64,000 nucleotides of DNA from Paenibacillus oceani. GTDB taxonomy: Bacteria; Bacillota; Bacilli; Paenibacillales; NBRC-103111. The notes under the pieces are model-generated. The model made no database searches, had not been told where the DNA came from, and saw only the letters and a program-made list of their open reading frames with translations. The position numbers were made by a program, and so were the translations under genes. Positions 25,306 to 34,521 of the stretch are shown piece by piece; position 1 is the stretch's first letter, and the number at the start of each line of letters is the position of its first letter. The DNA lies in the NCBI RefSeq assembly GCF_014705615.1, contig NZ_JACXJA010000002.1:1-64000 (forward strand), written 5' to 3'.

Positions 25306-26243
25306 TGGATTTCCTCCCTTGCCTGCAATAGTTTTTCCATAAGGGAATCACAACTTTTGAATCTCAAATGAGGTTCCTTTGCCAGAAGTCTCATAATTAT
25401 AGTATTTAAACTATTCGGTAGATCTTTACGAACTTTATTTGGCGATTCAATAGGATTGGTCACGATATTCGCAACTAGCTGCATAGAATTAATCCCTCTA
25501 TTAAAGAATGGGTGCTGTCCAGTTAACGCTTCGTATAGAACAATACCTAATAGAAATAGATCAGATCGGAAATCTATTCCTCTTCTTACGTTCTTTAATT
25601 GCTCTGGTGACATATAGATTGGTGTTCCAACGGTTATAAATGCTGCTGTTAAGGATTCGTCGCTTAAATCAAACGCCAAGCCCGTATCTAAAAGGACGTA
25701 TCCCCCAGTATCTCGCCTCATAATATTCCGTGGTTTAACATCCCTATGAACCATGTTAATGTTCCATAGATGCTTTATTGCTGTAGCTATGTCTATCCCT
25801 ATTTGAATTCCTTCATTGAGACTTATGAACTTATCTCGTCTAATTATATTATGAAGATCATCGCCACTAATTAGTTCTTCAGTGAAATAGAGTAACTTTT
25901 TGTTGTCGTAATCTACGAGCGTCATGCCAATTGGTCCTAACTTCACTAAAGTTGAAGTTTCACACCGATCCATTATATCGATTTCCCTCTTGGCTCTTGC
26001 TAGGACATCTTCTCGAATGTCTTCTACAGGGGATACAGTGATATGAGGATCTTGAGTAATTGCACTATTTGGCGCTTGTTGATTTTGGATACTGGTCAAA
26101 TCTAAAAACTTTATTGCATACTTTGTTCCAGCAAAAACGCCAGAAAATACCGTTTTTTGTCCTCCTCTACCCACATATTCAATCTGAGTAAAGTTAGGAC
26201 AAATTTTTTGAACTTGTTCCACTGTCAAATCCGGTGCTCGCAA
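25302..26243 (-). CDS. Soluble Hanks-type Ser/Thr protein kinase
   Basis: A 313-residue protein that is almost entirely kinase domain. It has the glycine loop V-G-R-G-G-Q-K-T-V-F (24-33), ATP-binding Lys in Y-A-I-K45, catalytic loop H166-R-D168-V-K-P-R-N173, metal motif D186-T-G replacing D-F-G, and M-S-P-E-Q (211-215) as the activation-segment end. No transmembrane helix and no PASTA domains, unlike housekeeping PrkC. The TTG start has GGGGG 7 nt upstream. First gene of a two-gene operon with the 402-aa protein, directly downstream of rlmH at att-like site A. Catalytic residues are intact, so activity is likely; the substrate is unknown. Confidence 0.9.
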   Translation of the reverse strand: MRAPDLTVEQVQKICPNFTQIEYVGRGGQKTVFSGVFAGTKYAIKFLDLTSIQNQQAPNSAITQDPHITVSPVEDIREDVLARAKREIDIMDRCETSTLVKLGPIGMTLVDYDNKKLLYFTEELISGDDLHNIIRRDKFISLNEGIQIGIDIATAIKHLWNINMVHRDVKPRNIMRRDTGGYVLLDTGLAFDLSDESLTAAFITVGTPIYMSPEQLKNVRRGIDFRSDLFLLGIVLYEALTGQHPFFNRGINSMQLVANIVTNPIESPNKVRKDLPNSLNTIIMRLLAKEPHLRFKSCDSLMEKLLQAREEIQ

Positions 26244-26281
26244 GGACTTTCCCCCTATTTTTCAGCGCTGTCATTAGTTCC

Positions 26282-26309
26282 AGTATACTACTTTCCATCC
26301 CAATGTTAA
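26282..26309 (-). promoter_or_regulatory. Predicted sigma-A promoter of the kinase operon
   Basis: On the minus strand TTAACA (26309-26304) and TATACT (26287-26282) with a 16-bp spacer match -35/-10 at five of six positions each. It is about 40 nt upstream of the kinase start. Confidence 0.5.
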
Positions 26310-26345
26310 CAGAATTTTGGGTAATTTTGTACTATAAATAATATT

Positions 26346-26385
26346 AGGCGCAAATAGTCAGCAAAATTAGCCACTACTCGCGCCT
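26346..26385. terminator. Hairpin between rlmH and the kinase operon
   Basis: AGGCGC...TAGT...ACTA...GCGCCT forms an interrupted stem about 110 nt past the rlmH stop. On the minus strand it is followed by TAATATTATTT, so it may terminate rlmH transcription; an operator role is also possible. Apart from this and the promoter, 26244-26491 holds nothing. Confidence 0.45.
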
Positions 26386-26491
26386 TATTTTAGTTCTTTG
26401 ATACTAATTTTAATGTGCAACAACTACGCTTTATAAAGATGATATAGTACTTTCTTGAATGGAATATTCAATTCCAACCTTTCCTTTACCA

Positions 26492-26509
26492 TCACTTGTG
26501 ATACGGTTC
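26492..26509. repeat. SCC-like attachment site A at the rlmH 3' end
   Basis: The end of rlmH reads GAACCGTATCACAAGTGA on the minus strand (E-P-Y-H-K-stop). This position is the known chromosomal target of staphylococcal cassette chromosome recombinases. Copies at 16965-16982 and 11314-11331 keep orientation and codons, suggesting duplication by site-specific insertion here. Confidence 0.6.
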
Positions 26510-26971
26510 CCCCCGTATAATCTTAAACCCCCGATAAACCTGCTCCACCAGCACCAGCCGGATCAGCTGATGCGGGAACGTGATTCGCCCGAACGACAGC
26601 TTCTGGTCGGCCCGCTTCAGCACGTCGTCGGACAGGCCGTTGGACCCGCCGATGAGGAAGGTGACGTGGCTCTTGCCGTAGGTGCCGAGGCGCTCCAGCT
26701 GCGCCGACAGCTCCTCCGACGTCCACAGGTGGCCGTCGATGGCCATGGCGATGACGTGGGTGTCGGCCTTCAGCGCCGCCAGGATGCGCTCGCCCTCCTT
26801 CTGCTTCACCTGCTGCTCCTCCGCCTCGCTCATCCGCTCGGGCGCTTTCTCCTCGGCGACCTCGGTGATGGTCAGCTTCGCATAGGCGCTGAGCCGTTTA
26901 GCGTATTCGGCGACACCGTCCGTCCAATATTTCTCCTTCAGCTTGCCGACTGCAATAATATGAATGTGCAT
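26492..26971 (-). CDS. rlmH: 23S rRNA (pseudouridine1915-N3)-methyltransferase RlmH
   Basis: A 159-residue SPOUT methyltransferase, the usual length. It has N-terminal [12 protein letters not shown], the SAM-binding knot L-I-G-G-S-N-G-L, and the near-invariant C-terminus [17 protein letters not shown]. It methylates pseudouridine 1915 in helix 69 of 23S rRNA on the 70S ribosome. Follows the CxxH/CxxC protein and HtrA genes as in Bacillus. Its 3' end serves as an SCC-like attachment site here, yet the gene remains intact. Confidence 0.96.
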   Translation of the reverse strand: MHIHIIAVGKLKEKYWTDGVAEYAKRLSAYAKLTITEVAEEKAPERMSEAEEQQVKQKEGERILAALKADTHVIAMAIDGHLWTSEELSAQLERLGTYGKSHVTFLIGGSNGLSDDVLKRADQKLSFGRITFPHQLIRLVLVEQVYRGFKIIRGEPYHK

Positions 26972-27073
26972 CGTGTCTCCGTCCTTCCGTTGTAAGCCAT
27001 CCTGTTCCGTACCAGCATGAAGCCATTGCTCCGCCTCTTAACCGCTTCAGTGTCCTCCTGCAGATTCCCCAAA

Positions 27074-27106
27074 CAAAAAAGAAGGGAGCCCCCACAGGCC
27101 CCCCGC
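27074..27106 (-). terminator. Terminator after the CxxH/CxxC protein gene
   Basis: On the minus strand GGGGGCC pairs with GGCTCCC (one G-U) across a short loop, then TTCTTTTTTG follows. It separates the wal-htrA operon from rlmH. Confidence 0.75.
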
Positions 27107-27112
27107 TACAGC

Positions 27113-27280
27113 TCATATCACCAAAAATTGCGGTTTGTTCCCGCACCGTTCGCAGGTAGCCGGAGGCTCCCAGGCGGTAAAGCTCACTTTGTTCAAGTCG
27201 TAGATATCCGGCGCTTCCTCGTACTCGTCGACGAACATATCGATCGCCAGCTCTACGTGTTCCTTGCATACGACAAACAT
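27113..27280 (-). CDS. CxxH/CxxC zinc-ribbon-like small protein
   Basis: A 55-residue protein with C-K-E-H near the N-terminus and C-E-R-C near the C-terminus, matching the CxxH/CxxC family found between htrA and rlmH in Bacilli. The two motifs could bind one zinc ion. An acidic middle (F-V-D-E-Y-E-E-A-P-D) is typical. The ATG is 3 nt after the protease stop, so it is co-translated with htrA. Function unknown. Confidence 0.85.
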   Translation of the reverse strand: MFVVCKEHVELAIDMFVDEYEEAPDIYDLNKVSFTAWEPPATCERCGNKPQFLVI

Positions 27281-27283
27281 GAA

Positions 27284-28495
27284 TCAGTCCTCTTTCTTTT
27301 CGCCCAGTTGGACCGTTACGGTCGCTTTTTTACCGCCGCGGTAGTATGTCACCTTGATCGGGTCGCCGATCTTCTTGTCCCCGTATAAGTATTGGCGCAG
27401 CATCACGTTGTTCGAAATCGGCTTGCCGTCCAGCTCCGTGATGACGTCGTGCGTCGCCAGTCCCGCTTCCTTCGCAGGGCCTACCGCATCGATGACGATA
27501 ATCCCATTTTTGACCGAATCCGGGAGTTTTAAAACTTCGATTCCCTTGAAAGCCCGAAGCGGCTCGCTAGTAATGCCGATGTACGGCCGCTTCACCTTGC
27601 CGTACTCGATCAGGCTGTTGATCGTTTCCTTGGCGGAGTTGATCGGGATCGCAAAACCGAGCCCTTCGACGCCCTTCTCCGCCACCTTCATGCTGTTGAT
27701 GCCGACCAGCTTGCCCTCCAGATTGATGAGCGCGCCGCCGCTGTTGCCCTGGTTAATGGCCGCATCCGTCTGGATCACGTCCATCTCCCAATCGTAGTTG
27801 CCGTCTCCGGCGAACGAGATCGGGATCTTCTGATGCGGCGAGCTGATGACGCCGACAGTCGTCGTCTGCGCGAAGCGCAGGCCGAGCGGGCTGCCGATGG
27901 CAATGGCCGTCTGGCCCGCCTTCAGCTTATCCGAATCGCCGAATTCGGCGAATACTTTAAGCCCTGCCGCATCGATCTCGATCACCGCCAGATCAGTAAT
28001 CATATCTTTGCCCGTCATCTTCGCTTTCCGGTGCTCGCCATTGGCCAATATCACTTCAATCTGCGTAGCCGATTGGACCACGTGGTTGTTCGTTACGATG
28101 TAAGCTTTATCTCCGTTTTTCTGGAACAATACGCCGGAGCCGATCCCCAGGCTCTGAGCATCGCCGGAGCCTTCTTCCTTGATCGCGCTTATAATGCTCA
28201 CTACCGCCGGCTTCACCTGCTCCACCGCGCGGACGACCTGGTCTTCCTTCATCTGATAGCTGTCTCCGGTCGCTAGAACCGGTACGGCCGCCGGCTGCCC
28301 CGGCTCATCCCGGTGCGTGCCCAGCCCGATTAAGAGCGAAGCCAGCATAATCGCTGCTGCGCCTCCCGTTACCGCAAATAACGCCACTCTTCCATCCTTG
28401 CTCCTCGACACGGCGGGAACGGCGGAACCGTTGTGCGTCCAGCGGCTTTTACGGGGCAGCTTCGTTGTGTAGAAGTCGTCATCAAACAAGCTCAT
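27284..28495 (-). CDS. htrA: Membrane-anchored HtrA-type serine protease with PDZ domain
   Basis: A 403-residue protease with an N-terminal cytoplasmic stretch and one TM helix (about 33-55). The trypsin-like domain has its triad in T-N-N-H-V-V, D-L-A-V-I-E and G-N-S-G-G-A-L, and a C-terminal PDZ domain includes A-G-L-A-T-H-D-V-I. The active site faces outside the membrane, where it degrades misfolded exported proteins. The start at 28493-28495 has AGAGGAG 8 nt upstream; the in-frame ATG 45 nt earlier does not. It ends the wal-associated cluster (walJ upstream across a small opposite-strand gene), the yyxA/htrC position of B. subtilis. Confidence 0.92.
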   Translation of the reverse strand: MSLFDDDFYTTKLPRKSRWTHNGSAVPAVSRSKDGRVALFAVTGGAAAIMLASLLIGLGTHRDEPGQPAAVPVLATGDSYQMKEDQVVRAVEQVKPAVVSIISAIKEEGSGDAQSLGIGSGVLFQKNGDKAYIVTNNHVVQSATQIEVILANGEHRKAKMTGKDMITDLAVIEIDAAGLKVFAEFGDSDKLKAGQTAIAIGSPLGLRFAQTTTVGVISSPHQKIPISFAGDGNYDWEMDVIQTDAAINQGNSGGALINLEGKLVGINSMKVAEKGVEGLGFAIPINSAKETINSLIEYGKVKRPYIGITSEPLRAFKGIEVLKLPDSVKNGIIVIDAVGPAKEAGLATHDVITELDGKPISNNVMLRQYLYGDKKIGDPIKVTYYRGGKKATVTVQLGEKKED

Positions 28496-28667
28496 GCCCG
28501 TTTCTCCTCTCGGAAGACTTCGCTCTCTATTTTCACTCATTTTTCTGGCTGAAAAAAAGAGGAATGTTTTCGCGTCTAGCGGCCTATACTACCTATAAGA
28601 ACCGCTCCCTCCATTTTACTAGATTTGCAGCGAAAGTTCGAGCCGGATTCACTGGAAAAGGAGAGAA

Positions 28668-28883
28668 ATGTTTATGAATCGTATTCGTTCCCATCTGGAT
28701 GAAGTGAACCTCATCGCCAAGCTTGCCGATCTGAAGGAAGAGCATTACCGCAACACGCTGCTCGTCACCGCGCTGATGGATCTGCTCATCGAGAAAGGCG
28801 TTCTGTCCCGCAGCGAGATCGAAGCCCGAATGGCCGCCGTCGATCAGATTATGAGTCAGGACCCAGCCTATCCCATTTCGTAG
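28668..28883 (+). CDS. Small hypothetical helical protein
   Basis: A 71-residue, mostly helical protein (N-L-I-A-K-L-A-D-L-K-E-E-H-Y, T-A-L-M-D-L-L-I-E-K-G-V-L-S) with no recognised domain. AAAAGGAGAGAA precedes the ATG at 28668; a second ATG six bases on is an alternative. It is one of the few plus-strand genes here and overlaps the 3' end of walJ by 35 nt. Confidence 0.6.
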   Translation: MFMNRIRSHLDEVNLIAKLADLKEEHYRNTLLVTALMDLLIEKGVLSRSEIEARMAAVDQIMSQDPAYPIS

Positions 28884-29658
28884 CCCGGTCGAAATACGTG
28901 TCCTTCAGCTCGACTTTCCGCTCGTCGGCCTGAATGCCGCGCTCCTCTAATATGTTATTCACGGTCAGTTTGGCCAAATCCATCAAGTTATGATCGCGGC
29001 TCAAATGGGCGAGATACACCGTCTCCGTCTTCCCGGTCAAAATGTCGCACAGTGCTTCGCCCGCCGCTTCATTGGACAAGTGTCCGGTATCGCCGAGAAT
29101 GCGCCGCTTGATGTTCCACGGGTATTTGCCCATCCGCAGCATCTCGATGTCATGGTTCGATTCCAGGATGATCGCATCGGAGTCGGCGATCTTCTCCTTC
29201 ACCTTACTGCTCACATAGCCGAGGTCGGTTGCGAGACTCAGCTTGGTGTCTCCGTCGTGGAAACAGTAACCGACCGGCTCGGCCGCATCGTGCGAGATCG
29301 GATAAGACTCGACCTGCAGCCCACCGAACTCGACGACGCTTCCGGTCTCCATGACCTTGATTTTCTCTTCCGCCAGCGCGCCGAGATGCTTATTCAGCGC
29401 TTCCCACGTCTTCTCGTTGGCGTACACCGGCAAGTCGTGCTTGCGCGCCAGCGCGCCGACTCCTTTAATATGGTCGGAATGCTCGTGGGTGATCAAGATC
29501 GCGTCCAGCTCCGAGCCCCTCACGCCCCGCTCCTCCATCAACTGCTCGATCTTCTTGGCGCTAAGGCCCGCGTCGACAAGCACCTTCGTTCCTTCATGAT
29601 CCACCAGCAGCGAATTGCCTGTAGAGCCGCTTGCCAGTACCGTATAGCGTAATGTCAT
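28849..29658 (-). CDS. walJ: MBL-fold metallohydrolase WalJ (YycJ)
   Basis: A 269-residue metallo-beta-lactamase-fold protein with the metal motif T-H-E-H-S-D-H (about 57-63), plus S-H-D-A-A and later L-S-N-E-A, H-L-S-R-D-H blocks. WalJ/YycJ is a nuclease-like hydrolase encoded at the end of the wal operon and linked to coordinating cell division and DNA replication. It follows walI with a short gap. Confidence 0.92.
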   Translation of the reverse strand: MTLRYTVLASGSTGNSLLVDHEGTKVLVDAGLSAKKIEQLMEERGVRGSELDAILITHEHSDHIKGVGALARKHDLPVYANEKTWEALNKHLGALAEEKIKVMETGSVVEFGGLQVESYPISHDAAEPVGYCFHDGDTKLSLATDLGYVSSKVKEKIADSDAIILESNHDIEMLRMGKYPWNIKRRILGDTGHLSNEAAGEALCDILTGKTETVYLAHLSRDHNLMDLAKLTVNNILEERGIQADERKVELKDTYFDRATKWDRLGPDS

Positions 29659-29704
29659 TGCCAGTTCCCCTCTTGTTCCCGTTCTTCAGTTCCCGCACCC
29701 GCTC

Positions 29705-30460
29705 TTATGGCTTGCTCGCATCCGTTCGCGGCGCATTCTCCACATCCCCGCGGAACCCGTGCACGTAATACATATCTCCGTTGTCCAGCGCTACGCGCCA
29801 CGTCGGGAACGTCGGCAGCGTCGACCATTCCGTATCAAAAAACTGCCCGTGATACCCCAGCCGGATATCCGTCACAACCGCCCCGTTCGGGAAATATTTC
29901 TCCGCCAGCGTCCGCAGCACCGTGTAAGCCGAGATGACCTTCTTCTCTTCCTTTGCCTCGGAGCTCGTATCGACCTCTACGTACGCCTGACGATAACCGG
30001 TTACTTCCCCGCCGGTAATGAACAGCTCCATATTAATATCGAACAGCGGATAGTCGCCCACGAGCTGGTTCATCATAAACAAACCTTCCTTGCTCGTAGT
30101 CCGGTCATAGCTGTACGTCTCGATTTTGGGAATCCCCCGGTTAGACAAGTCCTTCAAGGAGCCCTTGCTTAGAAACAAGTTATAGCGGATCGGAGCAGAC
30201 AGCTTCACTTTACGGCCATACGACTCATCCTCCACCGCCTTGACCACGATTTCCCGCATCTTCGGGGTTTCCTTCGGCACTTCGGCCGCCAGCTTCATTC
30301 CCCGGCTGATCATTATCCGGTTTAATTCCTCGGCAATATCGGCCGAAGCCTGCTTCGACTCGCCGATGTTCAGCTTGCCGCTCCACAGCTCATAACCGAG
30401 CAACAGGTTCAGTCCCAGAAAGGACAGGATCAATATCGTTTTGGCCCGGCTCCAATCCAT
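29705..30460 (-). CDS. walI: WalK regulator YycI
   Basis: A 251-residue protein with a single N-terminal membrane anchor (A-K-T-I-L-I-L-S-F-L-G-L-N-L-L-L, about 6-25) and an extracellular YycI domain. With YycH it forms a membrane complex that modulates WalK activity. It lies 35 nt after walH. Confidence 0.9.
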   Translation of the reverse strand: MDWSRAKTILILSFLGLNLLLGYELWSGKLNIGESKQASADIAEELNRIMISRGMKLAAEVPKETPKMREIVVKAVEDESYGRKVKLSAPIRYNLFLSKGSLKDLSNRGIPKIETYSYDRTTSKEGLFMMNQLVGDYPLFDINMELFITGGEVTGYRQAYVEVDTSSEAKEEKKVISAYTVLRTLAEKYFPNGAVVTDIRLGYHGQFFDTEWSTLPTFPTWRVALDNGDMYYVHGFRGDVENAPRTDASKP

Positions 30461-30495
30461 CGCTGCCGCTCACCCCCGTTCCTGCTTGCCGTCTC

Positions 30496-31764
30496 TTATT
30501 TCAAAATATCGTACGTCCCGTCGCGCAGCTCGACAGCCCATACGGGATTCAGGTCCATCACTTTGTCGCGGAGAACCGGCTGATACGCCGGCGTCACGGA
30601 CACGACCAGACTTCTGCGCGGATAGGCGTTCACCAGATCGTCCAGCGCTTTGCCGCCTTCGAGCTTCTGCAGCGATCTCTCGACCTGCGCCGAATCAAGC
30701 ATCAGCAGCGATCTTTCGTAGTTCGCGATCACCCGGTTCTGCAGCACGATCCGGATCAATCCGAAGTTCTCGCCCCGGTCTCCGATGATCGGGAACGAAT
30801 CATAGTATTGGCGGAACGTGAACAGCTGCCGCCCGATCACCTGCGACTGCGGGATCGATCTCGCCATGAAGCTGCCGTTCCAGCCTCCATGCTGGTTAAT
30901 AAACTGAACCGCCGCATTCAGATTCTCTCGAATATCGTTGCGGCTGTCGACCGCCGGCACCGGGTCGGAATAGTTCATCCACAGCTGATCGGGCCGGATC
31001 TGCAGCCCTCTTTTACCGTCGGTGTAAATTTCCGAGCCGTCCTGCTTGCTGAAATTCCGCGTATTGCGCGGATCGACGAACAGCGTTTTCTGCAGCTGAT
31101 CGATCGGAATCGTGTTGACCCCGATCCGATACTTCGGCACCTCGATCGGCTGGTCCGGCAAGTAGAAGTCGTCCTTGTAATGATAACTCGCCTGAAGCTC
31201 GCCGAAACCGACCATCTGTTCGACGTTTTTACTGTTCAGATCGGCACGGGCCTCATAGGTGCTGTACTCCGTCTGGAAAAACGTACGAACGTCCTCCACC
31301 TCGCGGTTTACATAAATCCAGATCCGGGTGACCGCTTCTGTCTCGAGAGGAAGATCGCCCTTCAACTGGAACACCGTTCTTAATATGCTAAACGGAATCC
31401 CTCCGCGGAAACGAACCTCTACACCAGTCTGCTTATTGCGGATTTCCTCCCAATCGATTCCGGACAAAATAGGCGCATTGCGGCGGATGTTATCGAACGT
31501 CCGGCCTTTTAGCGTCTTCATAATTTCCTTGAAATGCAGATGGTTCGGGTACAGCACCGTATGCGTCTGTTTCCCCGAGTGCAGCACGATCTGCTCCGGG
31601 AACAGCAGCTCCTCCGCCGTCATCTGAGTCCCGATCACATCCGTCTGGACGTATTCCGTAGGAATAGCCGGGCCGGGCCTCGGCGAGCTGAATACGAGCA
31701 TGTAGCTTTGCAGCAGGCTTCCCAACACAAGTGCAACCAGCAGCCAAGACTTGAATCGCTCCAT
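30496..31764 (-). CDS. walH: WalK regulator YycH
   Basis: A 422-residue protein with one N-terminal TM helix (about 5-25) and a large extracytoplasmic YycH domain. The true start is the ATG at 31762-31764, overlapping the walK stop in TAATG; the longer reading frame is walK sequence out of frame. Partners with WalI to control WalK. Confidence 0.92.
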   Translation of the reverse strand: MERFKSWLLVALVLGSLLQSYMLVFSSPRPGPAIPTEYVQTDVIGTQMTAEELLFPEQIVLHSGKQTHTVLYPNHLHFKEIMKTLKGRTFDNIRRNAPILSGIDWEEIRNKQTGVEVRFRGGIPFSILRTVFQLKGDLPLETEAVTRIWIYVNREVEDVRTFFQTEYSTYEARADLNSKNVEQMVGFGELQASYHYKDDFYLPDQPIEVPKYRIGVNTIPIDQLQKTLFVDPRNTRNFSKQDGSEIYTDGKRGLQIRPDQLWMNYSDPVPAVDSRNDIRENLNAAVQFINQHGGWNGSFMARSIPQSQVIGRQLFTFRQYYDSFPIIGDRGENFGLIRIVLQNRVIANYERSLLMLDSAQVERSLQKLEGGKALDDLVNAYPRRSLVVSVTPAYQPVLRDKVMDLNPVWAVELRDGTYDILK

Positions 31765-33602
31765 TACCCCGTATCCCCCTCCGTCTGCTGGATCGGCAGT
31801 GCAAAGATAACGCGGGTTCCCTGATTCAGCTCCGATTCGAGTGTAATCGTTCCCCCGTGCGCCTTCACTATTTCCCGGGCAATCGACAACCCGAGTCCGG
31901 TTCCCCCCATATTTCTGGAACGGGCTTTGTCCACCCGGTAAAACCGGTCGAATATACGGGAGAGATCTTTCCGCGGAATCCCCATCCCGTTGTCCTGCAC
32001 CATCACTTCCAGCCAATCCTTGCCGGTTTGTCTAGCCCCGATCACGATCGCTCCCCGTTCCGGGGTGTACTTGATCGCATTGGAGACGAGATTATCGAGC
32101 ACCTGATCGATCTGATCGCGATCCAGCAGCATGTCCTGAATGCCCGCTTCTATGTCCAGTTCAATCGAAATTTCTTTCTGGTCGAGCTGAAACGAGAACC
32201 GGTCCGCCACTTCCTCCAGCATATCCGGCACGTGAGTCAGCTCCTTGCTGATCAGCGCCTTGCGGGAGTCGAGCCTCGACAGATGCAGCAGATCGTTGAC
32301 CAGCCGGATCATCCGTTCCGTCTCATTGCGCATTACGCCTACAAAGCGGTGAGCCAGTTCCGGGTCATCAAGCGCCCCGTCATCGAGCGCCTCCAGATAA
32401 CTTTTCATCGTCGTCAAAGGCGTACGCAGCTCGTGAGACACATTCGCCACAAATTCCCGCCGCGCATCCTCCAGCTTCTCCTGCTCCGTCACATCGTGCA
32501 GCATCGCAATCGTACCGGTAATGCCCTTATCCCGGCGGTGAATGGCCGTAAAGACGACCCGCAGCCTCAAATCCCCCTCTTCCTCATTGGCGATTTGGAT
32601 ACTCGCATTGTGCTGCTCCCCCTTCACCTTGCCTTCGATGTTGCCGTCCGGCATGCCGAGCAGCTCTGTGATATCCTTATCGGTCACATCCTGGCTTCCG
32701 ATGTTCAGCATTTGCTTGGCCCGGCGGTTCACGACGATGACTTTGCCCTGGTCGTCGGTCGCAATCACCCCGTCGTTCATATTGGACAGAACGGAGGCGA
32801 GCTTTTCCTTCTCCTCTTCGATCGACGACAACGCTTCCTTTAGCCGGTTCGTCATATGGTTGAACGCATTGCCGAGCTGGCCGATCTCGTCGGGCCCTTC
32901 CACCAGCATCCGCTGATTGAAGTTGCCGTCGGCGATCGCGGACGCTTGCTTCGTAATCGCTTTGATCGGGTTCGTAATCGTATGCGACAAAATAACGCCG
33001 AGCAGCACGGTCAGCACGAGCGCGATACCGGTTCCGGACAAAAAGATTTTGTTGATCCGGTTCATCGTTCCGTACAGCGATTCCATCGAGGCGACGATAT
33101 AGATCGCCCCCATCACCTTGGCGCCTTCGCCGATCGGCTGGGCGACAATTTTACGGCGGGTTCCGTCAGTATCCACCGTTTCCGATTCGATATCTTTGAT
33201 GCCCTGCAGCGCGGAAATAACCTCTGCCTGCAAATTTTTCTGGCCGATTAACGATTTCTGGCTCTGAGAGGACGTGGTCAGCACGATCCCGTTGGCGTCG
33301 ATAATCTGAATCTCGGCGTCGCTGATGTTGAACAGATTCGTTACGATCTCGTCCAGGTCGGCGTACGTTTTTTTCCCTTCCGGCGTTGCTCCAGCCTCCT
33401 GGCTCGCATTCAGAAACGGCTCCGCGAAGTTGGCGAGCAGGTAAGCCTGCTTGCTCAGCGAATCGGTAAAGTTATCGATGAACGACCGTTCCATCGTGCG
33501 CACGAAGTAAACGCCGATCAGTTGCATCGCCATCAGGATCAGTAAGACATAGATAATGATGATCTTGCTCTGGATCGACTGGAAGAACCTCGTTCCTCTC
33601 AA
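31764..33602 (-). CDS. walK: Essential cell-wall sensor histidine kinase WalK
   Basis: A 612-residue kinase with TM1 (about 12-32), an extracellular Cache/PAS-like domain, TM2 (about 185-205), HAMP, a cytoplasmic PAS domain, the H-box [11 protein letters not shown] and HATPase motifs N-A-I-K-Y, D-N-G-M-G-I and G-T-G-L-G-L-S. It controls peptidoglycan hydrolase genes by phosphorylating WalR. It begins with TTG inside the walR stop (TTGA overlap), so translation is coupled. Confidence 0.95.
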   Translation of the reverse strand: MRGTRFFQSIQSKIIIIYVLLILMAMQLIGVYFVRTMERSFIDNFTDSLSKQAYLLANFAEPFLNASQEAGATPEGKKTYADLDEIVTNLFNISDAEIQIIDANGIVLTTSSQSQKSLIGQKNLQAEVISALQGIKDIESETVDTDGTRRKIVAQPIGEGAKVMGAIYIVASMESLYGTMNRINKIFLSGTGIALVLTVLLGVILSHTITNPIKAITKQASAIADGNFNQRMLVEGPDEIGQLGNAFNHMTNRLKEALSSIEEEKEKLASVLSNMNDGVIATDDQGKVIVVNRRAKQMLNIGSQDVTDKDITELLGMPDGNIEGKVKGEQHNASIQIANEEEGDLRLRVVFTAIHRRDKGITGTIAMLHDVTEQEKLEDARREFVANVSHELRTPLTTMKSYLEALDDGALDDPELAHRFVGVMRNETERMIRLVNDLLHLSRLDSRKALISKELTHVPDMLEEVADRFSFQLDQKEISIELDIEAGIQDMLLDRDQIDQVLDNLVSNAIKYTPERGAIVIGARQTGKDWLEVMVQDNGMGIPRKDLSRIFDRFYRVDKARSRNMGGTGLGLSIAREIVKAHGGTITLESELNQGTRVIFALPIQQTEGDTG

Positions 33603-34330
33603 TAGGGAGCGCCTCCTGCCTTCGGGTTGCGCATCATATAGCCGAGCCCTCGGCGCGTCATAATGTATTCCGGACGACTCGGGTCGTCCTCGAGCTTCTC
33701 GCGGAGACGGCGGATCGTCACATCGACCGTACGCACGTCACCCAAATATTCAAAGCCCCATACGGCCTGAAGCAAATGCTCCCGCGTCATCACCCGTCCG
33801 CAGTTTTTGGCCATATAATGGACAAGCTCGAACTCCCGGTGCGTCAAATCGAGCGTCAGCCCGTCCTTGTACACCAAGTACATATCCGTATCGATCATCA
33901 GCCGGTGTATGCGCAGTCCCGCCGGCTCCGCGGCTTCCTGCTGGTTTTGCACCGACTTGGTCTGCCGGCGCAGATGGGCCTTCACCCGGGCCAGCAGTTC
34001 CCGAGTCCCGAACGGCTTGGTGACGTAATCGTCGGCCCCGAACTCCAGCCCGAGCACCTTGTCCACCTCGGAATCTTTGGCCGTCAGCATAATGATCGGC
34101 GTATCCTTCTTCGCCCTTACTTCGCGGCACACGTCCATGCCGTCCTTGACGGGAAGCATAATGTCCAGCAGGATGAGGTCCGGATCTTCGGAGAACGCCA
34201 GCTCCACGGCCGTCCCGCCGTCGAATGCACAGATGACCTGGTACCCTTCCTTCTCCAGATTAAACTTTAATATTTCCGCGATCGGTTGTTCATCGTCGAC
34301 GACCAATATTTTTCCGTACATCCTCTTCAC
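33599..34330 (-). CDS. walR: Essential response regulator WalR
   Basis: A 243-residue OmpR-family regulator. The receiver has D-D-E near residue 12, phospho-Asp in L-I-L-L-D-I-M-L-P and Lys in V-T-K-P-F-G. The winged helix ends with the WalR-typical [13 protein letters not shown] and R-R-G-L-G-Y. The frame opens with GTG at 34328-34330 (M-K-R-M-Y-G-K); the internal ATG four codons on is an alternative because an AGAGG touches it. First gene of the wal operon. Confidence 0.95.
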   Translation of the reverse strand: MKRMYGKILVVDDEQPIAEILKFNLEKEGYQVICAFDGGTAVELAFSEDPDLILLDIMLPVKDGMDVCREVRAKKDTPIIMLTAKDSEVDKVLGLEFGADDYVTKPFGTRELLARVKAHLRRQTKSVQNQQEAAEPAGLRIHRLMIDTDMYLVYKDGLTLDLTHREFELVHYMAKNCGRVMTREHLLQAVWGFEYLGDVRTVDVTIRRLREKLEDDPSRPEYIMTRRGLGYMMRNPKAGGAPY

Positions 34331-34422
34331 CGTCCATTCGCATTTCTCTCTTTATATTACCATAGAACCGGTTTCAAATCGCAATCGTTCGGGTAATAGG
34401 AAATATCCCCCGGCTTCACATA

Positions 34423-34466
34423 GAAAAAGAGGCATAAAGCTGACTTCGGTCAGCTTCATCCCTCTG
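34423..34466 (-). terminator. Terminator of the M23 peptidase gene
   Basis: AAGCTGAC-ttcg-GTCAGCTT nested within outer AGAGG/CCTCT pairing; the minus-strand transcript then reads TTTTTC. Separates the peptidase gene from the walR promoter region. Confidence 0.85.
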
Positions 34467-34521
34467 GATTCGTACGATAGAACTTACATTTGCAGATAAA
34501 TAGGATCAAAACGATAGCAGC

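Noticed and set aside
31870-31883. Near-match (13 of 14) to the Noc-binding sequence inside walK
   Set aside because: The bases encode the strongly conserved I-A-R-E-I of histidine kinases, so the match is likely coincidental; single site only.
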